Assembly (NCBI GenBank): GCA_030695705.1
Contig: JAUYPS010000049.1
Location: forward strand, 1 to 21,969
DNA: 21,969 nt
Origin: a bacterium
GTDB taxonomy: Bacteria; Patescibacteriota; Minisyncoccia; 2-02-FULL-40-12; IGHO2-12-FULL-4
Direction: 5' to 3'
The notes beneath the pieces were generated by a model. That model was not told the origin of the DNA, searched no databases, and saw only the letters and a program-made list of their open reading frames with translations. Of this stretch, positions 5,743 through 12,996 are shown in pieces (position 1 is the stretch's first letter; every line of letters begins with the position of its first letter). The position numbers were made by a program, and so were the translations under genes.

Positions 5743-6942
5743 ATGGCAGAAAAATTTGACAGGTCAAAGCCACATATGAATGTGGGAACGATCGGACACG
5801 TAGACCACGGTAAGACATCCTTAACCGCGGCAATTTTGCATACTTTGAATTTAATGGGCGATGGCTACAAGGCTCGCGCGGAAGGAATCGGAGAAATCGA
5901 TAATGCTCCGGAAGAAAAAGCCCGCGGTATTACCATTGCTTTGCACCACTCTGAATATGAGACCCCGAAACGCCACTATGCCCATGTCGACGCTCCTGGC
6001 CACGCTGATTACATAAAAAACATGATCACTGGAGCCGCTCAGATGGATGCCGCTATTTTGGTGGTAGCCGCCTCTGATGGCCCCATGCCTCAGACCAGAG
6101 AACACATTCTTTTGGCTCGCCAGGTCGGCGTGCCCAGTATTCTTGTTTTCTTAAACAAAGTTGACCAGGTAGATGATCCGGAACTTTTGGATTTAGTAGA
6201 AGCGGAAATCAGAGAGCTTCTCAACAAGTATCAATTCCCCGGTAACGAAACCCCGATTATCCGCGGTTCAGCTACCAAGGCCCTAGAAGCCAAGACCAAA
6301 GATGATCCGGCTTTACAGCCCATTGCCGACCTTATTAAAAAGTTAGACGAATATGTGGCCGATCCGGTTCGCGAAACCGATAAGCCGTTTTTGATGCCGA
6401 TTGAAGACATCTTCAGCATTGAAGGCCGTGGCACGGTAGTCACCGGAAGAATTGAAAGAGGAACGGTTAAAGTAAACGAAGAAATAGAAGTCGTCGGTTT
6501 AACCCCTACTCAAAAGACCGTGGTGACCGGTATTGAAATGTTCAACAAGCAGTTGGACTCTGGAATAGCCGGAGATAACGCCGGAATTCTTCTTCGCGGT
6601 ACTAAAAAAGAAGATATTTCCCGCGGACAGGTCTTGGCTAAACCGGGAAGCATCACTCCTCATACCGAATTTGACACCGAAATTTATATTTTGACCAAAG
6701 AAGAGGGCGGACGCCATACCCCGTTTTTCAAAGGATATAAACCGCAATTCTATTTCCGTACTACTGATGTAACCGGGGAAGTAACTTTGCCGGAAGGAGC
6801 GGAAATGGTTATGCCTGGAGATACGGTTTCCGTTAAAGTTAAATTGATTGCCCCGATTGCTATGGAAGAAAAACAAAGATTTGCTATTCGCGAAGGAGGT
6901 AAGACCGTCGGAGCAGGAGTAGTAACTAAAATTATTGCATAA
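5743..6942 (+). CDS. tuf: Translation elongation factor Tu
   Basis: A 399-residue EF-Tu that carries aminoacyl-tRNA to the ribosome. MAEKFDRSKPHMNVGTIGH is the family start. The GTPase motifs are GHVDHGKT, RGITI, DAPGH (His kept, Cys of the usual DCPGH replaced by Ala) and NKVD. After RGITI the usual NTxHVEY reads ALHHSEY: the His that touches the amino acid is kept but its neighbours differ. Domains II and III are complete (GRGTVVTGRIERG, RTTDVTG, REGGKTVGAGVV). The start is chosen by family alignment; the in-frame ATG at 5683 is rejected. It is followed by a hairpin that may limit read-through into rpsJ. Confidence 0.97.
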   Translation: MAEKFDRSKPHMNVGTIGHVDHGKTSLTAAILHTLNLMGDGYKARAEGIGEIDNAPEEKARGITIALHHSEYETPKRHYAHVDAPGHADYIKNMITGAAQMDAAILVVAASDGPMPQTREHILLARQVGVPSILVFLNKVDQVDDPELLDLVEAEIRELLNKYQFPGNETPIIRGSATKALEAKTKDDPALQPIADLIKKLDEYVADPVRETDKPFLMPIEDIFSIEGRGTVVTGRIERGTVKVNEEIEVVGLTPTQKTVVTGIEMFNKQLDSGIAGDNAGILLRGTKKEDISRGQVLAKPGSITPHTEFDTEIYILTKEEGGRHTPFFKGYKPQFYFRTTDVTGEVTLPEGAEMVMPGDTVSVKVKLIAPIAMEEKQRFAIREGGKTVGAGVVTKIIA

Positions 6943-6950
6943 AAAGAAGA

Positions 6951-6979
6951 CCCCGCTGAGTTAACCTCAACGGGGTTTC
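6951..6979 (+). terminator. Imperfect terminator / attenuator between tuf and rpsJ
   Basis: CCCCG-C-TGAG (6951-6960) pairs with CTCA-A-CGGGG (6966-6975) around a 5-nt loop with one C/A mismatch, followed by TTTCT. The short, broken T-run suggests partial termination, so that EF-Tu is made in excess over the downstream S10 cluster. No convincing new promoter follows before rpsJ. Confidence 0.75.
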
Positions 6980-6993
6980 TGTTAGCACCTTAA

Positions 6994-7329
6994 ATGGCTA
7001 CCGCAAAGAAAAAAACAACTGAAACAGCTCAAAGGATCAGGATTAAGCTAAAGGCCTACGATAATAAAATTATCGATAAATCGGCCAAACAGATTGTAGA
7101 GACCATTGAACGGGCAGGGGGCAACGTGATTGGCCCGGTGCCTTTGCCGACCGCTATTCACAAATACACCGTGAATCGTTCTACCTTTGTGCATAAGGAC
7201 TCGCGAGAGCAATTTGAGATGAGAGTGCACAAGCGCTTAATCGATATTGTTAATTCCAGTCCAAGAATTATTGATTCGCTGATGAATCTTAATCTACCGG
7301 CGGGAGTCGATATCGAAGTAAAAATGTAG
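6994..7329 (+). CDS. rpsJ: 30S ribosomal protein S10
   Basis: A 111-residue S10. After a short Lys/Thr-rich N-terminal extension (MATAKKKTTETAQ), the core RIRIKLKAYDNKIIDKSAKQIV matches the family start, and GPVPLPTAIHKYTVNRSTFVHKDSREQFEMRVHKRLIDI is the conserved loop and strand region. It assembles in the 30S head next to S3 and S14 and, in other bacteria, also takes part in antitermination with NusB. The ATG has no Shine-Dalgarno sequence. Unlike in most bacteria it is not followed directly by rplC: a 365-nt structured gap intervenes. Confidence 0.96.
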   Translation: MATAKKKTTETAQRIRIKLKAYDNKIIDKSAKQIVETIERAGGNVIGPVPLPTAIHKYTVNRSTFVHKDSREQFEMRVHKRLIDIVNSSPRIIDSLMNLNLPAGVDIEVKM

Positions 7330-7465
7330 TTGTTGTCTTATTCTGGCCATCTCAAAGGTGGCTAGAAATAAGGTAGTAACTTGCCTTAATTTTGCAAAAC
7401 ATTTAATGTTTTCAACTTCAATCTCAATCAAATAGAAATATTACTTTAGCGTATTTTTTATGGAG

Positions 7466-7490
7466 CGGGCGCTAAAGCCCGATTTATTTT
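7466..7490 (+). terminator. Possible terminator after rpsJ
   Basis: CGGGC (7466-7470), loop GCTAAA, GCCCG (7477-7481), then ATTTATTTT. The stem is only 5 bp and the T-run is interrupted, so termination would be partial at best. CTTTAGCG (7444-7451) could pair with CGCTAAAG (7470-7477) instead, giving mutually exclusive folds of the kind seen in attenuators. Confidence 0.45.
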
Positions 7491-7559
7491 GCTAACATCG
7501 ATTCCAATTGATATCTCGGATTAATCGGCATCTGGCCTTCGGCCAGGCCGATCCGACCG

Positions 7560-7667
7560 TAGAATTGCTTTAAAGAAGCAAATCTCTATAGAGAGGCATG
7601 TGCGGCTAAAGCACGCACAGCCAACATGAGACGGAAGCAAGTGAGGGACTTCTTTAAAGCAATTCTA
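7560..7667. repeat. Perfect 19-bp inverted repeat
   Basis: TAGAATTGCTTTAAAGAAG (7560-7578) and its exact reverse complement (7649-7667) are 70 nt apart. They form the central stem of the structured region before rplC. GAATTGCTT also occurs at position 2-10 of the window, a short match that may be chance. Confidence 0.9.
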
Positions 7668-7694
7668 CTGATATCAATTTGAACCTTCGACGCC

Positions 7695-8294
7695 GTGAAA
7701 TTCATTCTAGGAAAAAAAATGGGGATGAGTCAGATTTTCGAAGAAGACGGCCTGGTAATTCCGGTGACCGTGATTTCGGCTGAACCGATGAAAGTAACCC
7801 AGCTAAAAAGTGAAGACAAAGATGGCTACGCCGCAATCCAAGTCGGATCCGGGTCTAAAAAGAAATTATCCAAGCCCTTGCAAGGACATTTGAAAGAACT
7901 GGGCAAATTGAGGCATCTTAAAGAAGTTAGAGGCCAAAGCGATTTAAAGACAGGCGACATAGTCGATGTTTCTGTTTTTAATCCGGGAGATATGGTGAAA
8001 GTAACCGGAATTTCGAAAGCCAAAGGTTTTCAAGGAGCAATGAAGAGGCATGGTTTTCATGGGATGCCGGCCAGTCACGGCCACAAACATGTTAAAAGAC
8101 ATGTCGGTTCTATCGGGCAAAGATTTCCCCAGCATACCTTGAAAGGAATGAGAATGGCCGGAAGAATGGGAGGAGAAAGAGTAACAACCAGAGGTCTAAA
8201 AGTAATAAAAGTAGATAGGGATAATAATCTTTTGGCCATCAAAGGAGCAGTTCCCGGAAGAAAAGGAACGCTTTTGGAAATAAAAGGATTATAA
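7695..8294 (+). CDS. rplC: 50S ribosomal protein L3
   Basis: A 199-residue L3 with GTG start; the N-terminus KFILGKKMGMSQIFEEDG is canonical, so the GTG at 7695 is secure. The internal extension toward the peptidyl-transferase centre (SHGHKHVKRHVGSIGQ, about residues 120-140) and GRMGGERVTTRGLKVIKVD near the end are present. The Gln methylated in E. coli L3 has its counterpart in GSIGQ. It initiates 50S assembly at the 23S 3' domain. A GTG start directly after a large hairpin suggests controlled translation. rplD starts one base after its stop. Confidence 0.96.
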   Translation: MKFILGKKMGMSQIFEEDGLVIPVTVISAEPMKVTQLKSEDKDGYAAIQVGSGSKKKLSKPLQGHLKELGKLRHLKEVRGQSDLKTGDIVDVSVFNPGDMVKVTGISKAKGFQGAMKRHGFHGMPASHGHKHVKRHVGSIGQRFPQHTLKGMRMAGRMGGERVTTRGLKVIKVDRDNNLLAIKGAVPGRKGTLLEIKGL

Positions 8295-8295
8295 T

Positions 8296-8955
8296 ATGAA
8301 AACCGATTTATACAATCAGCAGGGAGAGGTTATTAGCCAAATCGATTTGCCTGATGAAATTTTTGGTTTAAAAGTTAACAACGATTTAGTGCATCAAGCC
8401 ATGGTGGCCCAGCTTGGTAACTCTAGGCAGGTATTAGCTCATACCAAAGACCGCAGCGAGGTAAGAGGGGGAGGAAAGAAGCCCTGGCGGCAGAAAGGGA
8501 CGGGTCGGGCTAGACACGGTTCAATTCGTTCTCCAATTTGGAAAGGAGGAGGAGTCACTTTCGGTCCCACCAAAGAAAGAAATTTTTCCAAAAGCATCAA
8601 CAAAAAAATGAAACGCAAGGCCTTGTTTATGGCTTTATCGAGCAAGGCGAGCAGCCAGCAATTAATGGTTCTGGAAAGCTTGAGCATTGAGAAGCCAAAA
8701 ACAAAATTAGCCGATCAAGTTATTAAAGGATTATCATCCAAAATGAAAGGATACAAAGCATCAAAAAAGAAAAGAGATAGCTTGGTTTTGGTTTTGCCGG
8801 ATACCGACAAAGCTATCGAAAAATCTACTCGTAATCTGGACTATACCAAAGTATTAAGCGCCAAAAGTTTAAATATTCTTGATATTCTAAACAATAAATA
8901 TTTATTACTGACCCAGGAATCCATTCCGGCTATTCAGAAGCACTACAAAATATAA
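8296..8955 (+). CDS. rplD: 50S ribosomal protein L4
   Basis: A 219-residue L4. The long loop that lines the peptide exit tunnel is intact (GGGKKPWRQKGTGRARHGS and PIWKGGGVTFGP, about residues 58-93). The C-terminal domain (SLVLVLPD, VLSAKSLNILDILNNKYLLLT) is typical. In E. coli L4 also represses its own operon by binding the S10 leader; whether it acts on the structured gap before rplC here is untested. The ATG is one base after the rplC stop. Confidence 0.96.
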   Translation: MKTDLYNQQGEVISQIDLPDEIFGLKVNNDLVHQAMVAQLGNSRQVLAHTKDRSEVRGGGKKPWRQKGTGRARHGSIRSPIWKGGGVTFGPTKERNFSKSINKKMKRKALFMALSSKASSQQLMVLESLSIEKPKTKLADQVIKGLSSKMKGYKASKKKRDSLVLVLPDTDKAIEKSTRNLDYTKVLSAKSLNILDILNNKYLLLTQESIPAIQKHYKI

Positions 8956-8963
8956 TCCACTTC

Positions 8964-9347
8964 ATGGCATTTAATTTATTCAAAAAAGAAAAAGAAATTA
9001 AAAGCGCTTCGGATCAAACGCCGAAGGGAGAGGATGTTGTTAAAAATGACACGGTTGCCGGAATGGCAGATTTTTCTTTAACTTTGAGAGGTCCTCATGT
9101 CACAGAAAAATCCGGTTTTTTGAATAGCTTCAATCAATATGTTTTCAAGGTTGCCTCCAGGTCCAACAAAATAGAAATTAAAAAGGCAGTGGAGAAAATG
9201 TACGGGGTGAAAGTGGAACGAGTGATGATTTCGGTAGTGCCGTCAAAAGCGAGGAGATTAGGACGGCAGGAAGGAGAGAGATCCGGATTTAAAAAAGCCG
9301 TTGTTAAATTGGCCAAAGGGCACAAAATTGACGTAATGCCAAAATAA
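8964..9347 (+). CDS. rplW: 50S ribosomal protein L23 with N-terminal extension
   Basis: A 127-residue L23. The family core starts near residue 40 (LRGPHVTEKSGFLNSFNQYVFKVA) and ends with KKAVVKLAKGHKIDVMPK. L23 sits at the tunnel exit, where trigger factor and SRP dock. About 35 extra residues, Lys/Glu-rich, precede the core. A second in-frame ATG at 9063 (MADFSLTL) would remove them, but translation from 8964 fits the short distance to rplD and similar extensions are common in this group by recollection. Confidence 0.94.
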   Translation: MAFNLFKKEKEIKSASDQTPKGEDVVKNDTVAGMADFSLTLRGPHVTEKSGFLNSFNQYVFKVASRSNKIEIKKAVEKMYGVKVERVMISVVPSKARRLGRQEGERSGFKKAVVKLAKGHKIDVMPK

Positions 9348-9359
9348 TAATGTCTAGCC

Positions 9360-10187
9360 ATGTCTAAAAAATTTAAACCAACAACCGCATCGAGAAGACA
9401 TATGGAAGGTTATGACTTTTCCAATTTGTCTAAAGTAGAACCCCTCAAATCCAAAACGTGGGGCTTTAGGCGTTCGGTCGGAAGAGGCAATACCGGCCTC
9501 ATCACCGTCAGGCACAAAGGAGGCGGAGTCAAACGCCTTTACCGGGAAATTGATTTCCGTCAGGATAAATTAAATATTCCAGGGAAAGTTTTTTCCATAG
9601 AGTATGATCCTAACCGTACGGCCAGAATTGCCAGAATTCATTATTCTGACGGAGACAAAAGATATGTCTTGGCTCCGGAAAATCTAAAAGTAGGAGATAC
9701 GATCATTACTGCTGAAAGGGTTCCTCTTAGGCCGGGCAATCGCGCTAAGTTAAGAAATATTCCCCAGGGAACGGAGGTTTTTAATATTGAAATGTTTCCC
9801 GGCCGGCCGGCTGGTTTGGTTCGTTCAGCCGGATCAAAAGCAGTAGTTATGTCCAAAGATGCGGGCTATGTCCAAGTCCAGCTTCCTTCTTCAGAATTAA
9901 GAAAGTTTTCCGAAAATTCCATGGCTTCCATCGGCCGTATTTCTAACTTAGAGCATAGCTCCATTACCATCGGCAAAGCGGGAAGATCCCGCCATTTAGG
10001 TATCAGGCCATCGGTTCGCGGTTCGGCGATGAATCCGGTTGACCATCCGCACGGCGGAGGAGAAGGCGCTCAGCCGATTGGTTTGCCTTATCCGAAAACA
10101 CCTTGGGGTAAGCATGCTTTAGGGGTTAAAACCAGGAAGAAGAAAAAGCCATCCAGAAAATTCATTGTCAGAAGAAGGAAGAAATAA
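9360..10187 (+). CDS. rplB: 50S ribosomal protein L2
   Basis: A 275-residue L2 of normal size. The N-terminal RNA-binding part (KPTTASRRHMEGYDFSNL, then GRGNTGLITVRHKGGGVKR) and the SH3-like domain (NRTARIARIHYSDGDKRYVLAPE) are clear. AMNPVDHPHGGGEG near residue 223 keeps the His long implicated in peptidyl-transferase function. The C-terminus is the usual Lys/Arg tail. The ATG follows rplW by 12 nt with no Shine-Dalgarno sequence. Confidence 0.97.
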   Translation: MSKKFKPTTASRRHMEGYDFSNLSKVEPLKSKTWGFRRSVGRGNTGLITVRHKGGGVKRLYREIDFRQDKLNIPGKVFSIEYDPNRTARIARIHYSDGDKRYVLAPENLKVGDTIITAERVPLRPGNRAKLRNIPQGTEVFNIEMFPGRPAGLVRSAGSKAVVMSKDAGYVQVQLPSSELRKFSENSMASIGRISNLEHSSITIGKAGRSRHLGIRPSVRGSAMNPVDHPHGGGEGAQPIGLPYPKTPWGKHALGVKTRKKKKPSRKFIVRRRKK

Positions 10188-10216
10188 TTGCTAAAAGTTC
10201 AAAAATCAAGTAAAAT
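10188..10216 (+). promoter_or_regulatory. Likely internal promoter before rpsS
   Basis: Directly after the rplB stop, TTGCTA (10188-10193) is followed after exactly 17 nt by TAAAAT (10211-10216), 5 of 6 bases of the consensus. The rpsS ATG is 15 nt further on, giving a leader of about 8 nt. The 44-nt spacer is unusually long for this tightly packed cluster, which supports the call. Confidence 0.5.
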
Positions 10217-10231
10217 AAGCAAACTAAAATA

Positions 10232-10582
10232 ATGGCAAGATCGATCAAAAAAGGAGTATATATAAACGAAAAACTGCTTAAGAAATTAGGTAAACTTAAG
10301 GTTGGAGATAAGACCGTTATCAAAACATGGTCCCGGTCTTCGACTATTACTCCGGAAATGATCGGTTTTAACTTCGGAGTGCATAACGGAAAACTTCATT
10401 TACCGGTCTTTATTACCGAGGATATGGTTGGTCATAAGCTGGGTGAATTTTCGCCGACCAAGAAATTTACCCGTCATGGAGGAAGAATGCAGAAAGAAAT
10501 AGAGGCGGCGGCTAAGCAGAAAGAAATCGATGCGGCCAAAGCAGCCAAGGTAGAACCGGCCGCGGCGGAGAAAAAATCCTAA
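10232..10582 (+). CDS. rpsS: 30S ribosomal protein S19 with C-terminal extension
   Basis: A 116-residue S19. MARSIKKGVYINEKLLKKL, IKTWSRSSTITPEMIGFNFGVHNGKLHLPVFITEDMVGHKLGEFSPT (landmarks around residues 30-82) and RHGG are the family core, which binds S13 in the 30S head. About 25 extra residues at the C-terminus are Ala/Lys/Glu-rich (AAAKQKEIDAAKAAKVEPAA) and have no counterpart in E. coli S19 of about 92 residues. A likely promoter lies just upstream. Confidence 0.96.
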   Translation: MARSIKKGVYINEKLLKKLGKLKVGDKTVIKTWSRSSTITPEMIGFNFGVHNGKLHLPVFITEDMVGHKLGEFSPTKKFTRHGGRMQKEIEAAAKQKEIDAAKAAKVEPAAAEKKS

Positions 10583-10591
10583 TAAACTATT

Positions 10592-11095
10592 ATGCAAGTT
10601 ACTGCCAAATTAAGTAATCTAAGAATTGCTCCCCGAAAAGTACGGCTAGTGGCCAAAGTCCTCAGGGGTATGCCGGTGGAGAAAGCTGAGGCTCAGCTCA
10701 ATTTTACAATAAAAAGATCTTCCGGACCGATGATGAAACTTTTGAAATCAGCGATCAGTAATGCGGAGAACAATTTCGGGCTTGTTAAGGAAAACCTTTT
10801 TATTAAAGAATTGATTGTCAACGAAGGTATCAAGATGAAAAGGTCCATGCCTCGGGCGATGGGACAGGCGGGATTGATCGAGAAGAAAAGTTCCCATATT
10901 AAAATTGTCCTCGAAGAAAAAGTTCCAGGATTAAAAGCCAAAAAGCCGGAACCGGTTGCGAAAGAAGCCAAAGAGATCCGTGAGGAAGAAAAAATGCATG
11001 ATAAGGCCAAAAAGCCGATTATAGAAACCCAGAAGCCGGCGGCTAAAAAGGTTATGGGAGGAGTTAGAAAATTCTTTAGAAGAAAAAGTATATAA
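10592..11095 (+). CDS. rplV: 50S ribosomal protein L22 with C-terminal extension
   Basis: A 167-residue L22, against about 110 in E. coli. The core (KLSNLRIAPRKVRLVAKVLRG, SAISNAENNF, IKMKRSMPRAMGQAG, SSHIKIVLEEK) is complete up to about residue 110, including the hairpin that reaches into the exit tunnel. The remaining 55 or so residues are Lys/Glu/Ala/Pro-rich (KAKKPEPVAKEAKEI...) and end in GGVRKFFRRKS; such tails are probably disordered and lie on the ribosome surface. It is 9 nt after rpsS and 5 nt before rpsC. Confidence 0.96.
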   Translation: MQVTAKLSNLRIAPRKVRLVAKVLRGMPVEKAEAQLNFTIKRSSGPMMKLLKSAISNAENNFGLVKENLFIKELIVNEGIKMKRSMPRAMGQAGLIEKKSSHIKIVLEEKVPGLKAKKPEPVAKEAKEIREEEKMHDKAKKPIIETQKPAAKKVMGGVRKFFRRKSI

Positions 11096-11100
11096 AGTTT

Positions 11101-11745
11101 ATGGGACAGAAAATTTCACCAACATCATTCAGAATCGGTATTAATAAAGGATGGCTTTCCCGATGGTTTGGACTTGGCAAAAAATACACGGAATTTTTCC
11201 GAGAGGACTACATGATCAGAAAATTCTTGGATAAGAAGCTCAAGAATATGAGCGTTGACCGGGTAGAGATAGAACGCAGTCCCGACGTCTTAACTATTAT
11301 TATCCACACTGCCAGGCCGGGTTTGATTATCGGCCGGGGCGGTACCGGAGCGGAAGATGTTAGGAAGGAAATACAAAGAAAGATTAAAAGAAAAACAGCC
11401 GTTAAAATTGATATTCAGGAATTTAAAAATCCGGAGACCTCTTCTTCAATTATGGCCGAGTCGATAGCCGAACAGATCGAAAGGCGTTTACCTTTTCGTC
11501 GGGTCATGAAACAGGTTTTAAGCAAGATTGTAGCCAACAAAAAAGAAGTAATGGGAGCTAAGCTGGAGTTGTCAGGACGGTTAAATGGAGCGGAAATTGC
11601 CAGAACCGAGCACTTGGAAGAAGGCAGTTTACCTTTGCAAACCATACGAGCGGATATTGACTATGCCAAACGCACTGCTTACACCACTTATGGAACAATC
11701 GGGGTAAAGGTCTGGATTTATAAGGGAATGAAATTTGACCGATAA
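11101..11745 (+). CDS. rpsC: 30S ribosomal protein S3
   Basis: A 214-residue S3. MGQKISPTSFRIGINKGW is the family start. The type II KH domain carries RPGLIIGRGGTGAEDVRKEI (about residues 74-93), and the C-terminal domain has GAEIARTEHLEEGSLPLQTIRADIDYA followed by TTYGTIGVKVWIYKG. S3 lines the mRNA entry channel and contributes to the ribosomal helicase. It lies 5 nt after rplV with only AAGTTT before the ATG. Confidence 0.97.
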   Translation: MGQKISPTSFRIGINKGWLSRWFGLGKKYTEFFREDYMIRKFLDKKLKNMSVDRVEIERSPDVLTIIIHTARPGLIIGRGGTGAEDVRKEIQRKIKRKTAVKIDIQEFKNPETSSSIMAESIAEQIERRLPFRRVMKQVLSKIVANKKEVMGAKLELSGRLNGAEIARTEHLEEGSLPLQTIRADIDYAKRTAYTTYGTIGVKVWIYKGMKFDR

Positions 11746-11757
11746 ACTAATATCTTT

Positions 11758-12162
11758 ATGTTGCAGCCAAAAAGAATTAAACACAGAAAAGTCCACGTCG
11801 GAAGATTACAGGCCAAAACCAGCCGAGGGTTTGATTTGAGTTTTGGGTCTTTCGGTTTAAAGGTTTTGGAATCAAGTTTTATAAACTCTAAGCAAATCGA
11901 GTCAGCCCGGAGAACCATGACCAGATTTATCCAACGAGGAGGCAAGATTTGGATTAGAATTTTTCCTGATAAACCGATGACCGCTAAGCCGCCGGAAGTA
12001 GGAATGGGTGGAGGAGCGGGCGCCTTAAAGGAATTTGTGGCGGCCGTGCCGGCAGGAAGAATTTTATTCGAAATGGATGGCGTAGCGGAACAGATTGCTA
12101 AAGAGGCCTTCCGGTTGGCTGCTTTTAAATTGCCGGTTAAAACCAAATTTATAAAGAGATAA
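11758..12162 (+). CDS. rplP: 50S ribosomal protein L16
   Basis: A 134-residue L16. MLQPKRIKHRKVHVGR, the fold core and the C-terminus GRILFEMDGVAEQIAKEAFRLAAFKLPVKTKF are canonical. L16 organises the A-site tRNA channel of the 50S. Residues 80-88 read EVGMGGGAG where E. coli and most bacteria have the basic loop VRMGKGKG: the Arg that E. coli hydroxylates and both Lys are gone. The frame is uninterrupted and the rest is well conserved, so this looks like a real substitution and not a sequencing slip. Confidence 0.96.
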   Translation: MLQPKRIKHRKVHVGRLQAKTSRGFDLSFGSFGLKVLESSFINSKQIESARRTMTRFIQRGGKIWIRIFPDKPMTAKPPEVGMGGGAGALKEFVAAVPAGRILFEMDGVAEQIAKEAFRLAAFKLPVKTKFIKR

Positions 12163-12164
12163 AA

Positions 12165-12350
12165 ATGAAATTCATAGAATTAAAAGAAAAAAAGGAAAAA
12201 GAGCTTTTGGAAACCCTAAAGGATTTGCGGGGCAATTTGAGCCGGTTCAATTTTCAGTTAAGCAACAACACTCTGAAAAATTCGAGCATGATTAAAAAAA
12301 CCAAGAGAGATATTGCCAGAGTGATGACTGTTTTAAATAAGGAAAAATAA
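12165..12350 (+). CDS. rpmC: 50S ribosomal protein L29
   Basis: A 61-residue two-helix protein. MKFIELKEKKEKELLETLKDLRGNLSRFNFQ matches the family (LREKSxEELxxxLxxLRxELFxLRFQ), and the second helix contains KKTKRDIARVMTVLNKE, equivalent to the usual RRxIARixTvLxE. It binds near the exit tunnel beside L23. The start lies two bases after the rplP stop, so the two are probably translationally coupled. Confidence 0.93.
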   Translation: MKFIELKEKKEKELLETLKDLRGNLSRFNFQLSNNTLKNSSMIKKTKRDIARVMTVLNKEK

Positions 12351-12355
12351 AATTT

Positions 12356-12619
12356 ATGGAGCATAATTTAACTACAAAAGAAGAGAACAAAGGAAGAATC
12401 CTTACCGGGATGGTTGTCTCGGATAAAATGGATAAAACCGTGGTAGTGGAAGTAAATCGGTTGCGGAAGCATCCTAAATACAAAAAATATTTTAAGATTT
12501 CCAGAAAGTTCAAGGCGCATGATGAAGCAAACGCTTACCGCACCGGAGATAAAGTTAATATTCAGGAAACCCGTCCCATATCAAAAGATAAGAGGTGGAT
12601 GGTAATAAATAAAATTTAG
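12356..12619 (+). CDS. rpsQ: 30S ribosomal protein S17
   Basis: An 87-residue OB-fold protein. GRILTGMVVSDKMDKTVVVEVNRLRKHPKYKKYFKISRKFKAHDE (landmarks from about residue 14 to 58) is the family core, followed by GDKVNIQETRPISKDKRWMV. It is a primary 16S-binding protein of the 30S body. The first dozen residues (MEHNLTTKEENK) are a short polar lead. It is 5 nt after rpmC. Confidence 0.95.
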   Translation: MEHNLTTKEENKGRILTGMVVSDKMDKTVVVEVNRLRKHPKYKKYFKISRKFKAHDEANAYRTGDKVNIQETRPISKDKRWMVINKI

Positions 12620-12621
12620 TC

Positions 12622-12987
12622 ATGATTCAACTTCGTTCCATTGTAAATGTCGCAGATAATACCGGAGCCAAAAAAGTTGGCGTCTTTAAGGTTTTAGGCG
12701 GCAGTAAAAGGCGCTATGCCCAGATAGGCGACGTGGTCGTGGTTTCAGTCAAAGTGGCAGAACCAAGAAAGACCGTCAAAAAGAAAGAGGTTTTAAAGGC
12801 AGTAGTGGTGCGTCAAAGAAAGTTATTCCGCCGAAAAGACGGTAGCTATATTCGTTTTGATGAAAACGCCGTGGTAATAATTGACGGAAAGGAACCTAAG
12901 GGCGGAAGAATTTTCGGACCGATTCCAAGAGAGATTAAAGAAAGGGGATACGATACGATCGCTTCCTTAGCGCAGGAGGTAGTTTAA
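12622..12987 (+). CDS. rplN: 50S ribosomal protein L14
   Basis: A 121-residue L14 of normal size: MIQLRSIVNVADNTGAKKVGVFKVLGG at the start, GDVVVVSVKVA in the middle, and the RRKDGSYIRFDENAVVIID and GGRIFGPIPREIKERGY segments. It sits at the subunit interface near the RsfS/L19 area. The start codon lies two bases after the rpsQ stop (TAGTCATG), without a Shine-Dalgarno sequence. Confidence 0.97.
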   Translation: MIQLRSIVNVADNTGAKKVGVFKVLGGSKRRYAQIGDVVVVSVKVAEPRKTVKKKEVLKAVVVRQRKLFRRKDGSYIRFDENAVVIIDGKEPKGGRIFGPIPREIKERGYDTIASLAQEVV

Positions 12988-12996
12988 ATAATTATC

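Larger units (their letters stand above)
7330..7694 (+). ncRNA. Structured 365-nt non-coding region before rplC (candidate leader RNA)
   Basis: No credible gene lies here, yet the segment is dense in pairing. In order: hairpin 7337-7372 (CTTATTCTGGCCA with TGGCTAG-A-AATAAG); AAAACAT/ATGTTTT near 7397-7413; CGGGC/GCCCG with a following ATTTATTTT (7466-7490); and a large compound fold 7498-7690. In that fold an outer stem (AATTGATATC 7506-7515 with GATATCAATT 7670-7679, extended by TTC and TCGA pairs), a side hairpin 7516-7556, and a perfect 19-bp stem (7560-7578 with 7649-7667) enclose two smaller hairpins (TCTCTATAGAGA 7583-7594, TGTGCG/CGCACA 7599-7619). The fold ends 4 nt before the rplC GTG. 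The fold is read by eye; a role as cis-regulator or a relic mobile hairpin are both open. Confidence 0.6.

Noticed and set aside
7620..7650. Part of a signal-recognition-particle or group II intron RNA (GGAAGCAAG, GAGACGG)
   Set aside because: The conserved SRP domain IV and intron domain V sequences are not present; only a short GGAAGCA word matches.
7498..7690. Transposon with coding capacity
   Set aside because: There are inverted-repeat ends but no open frame of useful length and no recognised target duplication; at most a non-coding element.
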